This document shows positions 7,476-7,892 of a stretch of 7,892 bases of DNA, one piece after another. The notes under the pieces were generated by a model. The model searched no databases. It was not told the origin of the DNA and saw only the letters and a program-made list of their open reading frames with translations. How positions within the stretch are numbered: position 1 is the first letter of the stretch; each line of letters starts with the position of its first letter. The translations under genes were made by a program, and so were the position numbers. Origin of the DNA: Candidatus Aminicenantota bacterium (GTDB taxonomy: Bacteria > Acidobacteriota > Aminicenantia > Aminicenantales > Aminicenantaceae); contig WTAW01000425.1 of NCBI GenBank assembly GCA_013139435.1, forward strand, positions 1 to 7,892, read 5' to 3'.

Positions 7476-7669
7476 CTGAATTATTCATAAAATCTGCTGC
7501 CACAACTACTCTCTAAACGCACTTAATATCTTATTGGCAGCATCTTTTACCCTGCGGGCGAACCAATCTCACTACAAAGCCTTCGTTGTAGCCCCTTCGA
7601 AGTAGTTCACTACATCTTCATGGGCCACTGCCTCACCTTTGCAGCGATATTGGCTCGTGAATAATCCAG
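7476..7669. repeat. 194-bp structured segment with terminal inverted repeats, MITE-like
   Basis: The ends match as imperfect inverted repeats: CTGAATTATTCAT at 7476-7488 and, on the other strand, CTGGATTATTCAC at 7669-7657, 11 of 13 identical. Inside are a perfect 8-bp inverted repeat (TGCTGCCA 7495-7502, TGGCAGCA 7535-7542), a 6-bp stem CTACAA/TTGTAG (7572-7577, 7586-7591), a small GTAG-TTCA-CTAC hairpin (7602-7613), and near-repeated CCTTCGTTGTAG and CCTTCGAAGTAG (7580-7591, 7594-7605). I find no convincing long open frame across it on either strand. No clear target-site duplication is visible. A small non-autonomous mobile element or a dispersed intergenic repeat fits best; a structured RNA is the alternative. 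Confidence 0.5.
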
Positions 7670-7677
7670 GTTAAAAG

Positions 7678-7869
7678 TTGTGCTATTTCTGTGATAAAAT
7701 TCTGCAAAGAAAGCTGGGGATCGGGCTTGCGGCTCTATTCCACGGACTTTTTAACTTTTTAACGACCTCGCCAGCCCTCCGTGTCGGCGCATCCATCCTC
7801 ATTTTGATCATCTGGGTCTGGCAGATCCGTCTCATAGAACGGCTCAGACACAAATCAAAAGAAGCGTGA
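7678..7869 (+). pseudogene. C-terminal remnant resembling a PrsW-type intramembrane protease
   Basis: A 63-codon frame opens at a TTG (7678), six bases after an in-frame TAA (7672-7674), and ends with TGA at 7867-7869. The product has two hydrophobic segments (about 14-31 and 34-54) and a basic tail (RLIERLRHKSKEA). The pattern ALFHGLFNFL (residues 19-28) followed by a final helix and basic tail resembles the end of PrsW-family (YpdC-like) membrane proteases, whose last conserved motif is a His-Gly followed by Asn or Asp. Those proteins are about 200 residues or more and need upstream EExxK and FxxxEN motifs, which are absent here. No good ribosome binding site precedes the TTG. It is most likely a decayed 3' fragment cut off at the end of the 7476-7669 element; a genuine small membrane protein is less likely. 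Confidence 0.5.
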
Positions 7870-7892
7870 AGTTCAATCCTTCATGTCCAAAT

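Noticed and set aside
7572..7613. CRISPR-like repeats from the CCTTCG-containing near-repeats
   Set aside because: There are only two imperfect 12-base copies 14 bases apart, with no regular spacers and no cas genes in the window.
7476..7669. Protein-coding remnant on the minus strand inside the 194-bp segment
   Set aside because: Short stretches such as DWFARRVKDAANKILSAF read open between stops, but each frame is interrupted (for example adjacent TAG and TGA) and I recognise no family.

Overview
The window reads as ordinary chromosomal DNA from a Gram-negative-type bacterium of moderate GC content. It carries a lipid-linked glycan flippase, a secreted metallopeptidase with a Sec signal peptide, a ribosome-associated ABC-F ATPase and a cytosolic sugar isomerase-like enzyme. 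Large M14 peptidases with this C-terminal extension are, from general knowledge, common in Acidobacteriota, Aminicenantota and Bacteroidota-like lineages. An Aminicenantes- or Acidobacteria-like source is my best guess, but nothing here fixes the taxonomy. There is no rRNA, tRNA, CRISPR array, transposase or phage gene.

Layout. Positions 1-1281 (minus) hold a polysaccharide flippase that is still open at the left window edge; its last residues lie outside. Positions 1372-3312 (minus) hold a complete two-ATPase ABC-F protein upstream of the flippase, separated from it by 90 bp containing a near-consensus sigma-70 promoter. Positions 3313-3564 are a divergent intergenic region with a 47-bp nested palindrome. 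Positions 3565-6339 (plus) encode a 924-residue secreted M14-type zinc carboxypeptidase fused to a glutamine-amidotransferase-like fold that contains no cysteine. After a 76-bp convergent gap, positions 6416-7402 (minus) encode a sugar phosphate isomerase/epimerase-type TIM barrel. Positions 7476-7669 are a 194-bp structured non-coding segment bounded by 13-bp imperfect inverted repeats, and directly after it 7678-7869 (plus) carries what looks like only the last part of a PrsW-type membrane protease.

How the parts relate. Gene orientations alternate and functions differ, so this looks like several independent transcription units rather than one pathway or operon. The flippase may be the edge of a surface-polysaccharide locus extending to the left. 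No defence system or other clearly new multi-gene system is visible. The features most deserving follow-up are the two candidate dispersed repeats (3406-3452 and 7476-7669), the PrsW remnant abutting the second one, the internal duplication and cysteine pattern in the M14 protein, and a short reading frame overlapping the ABC-F start.
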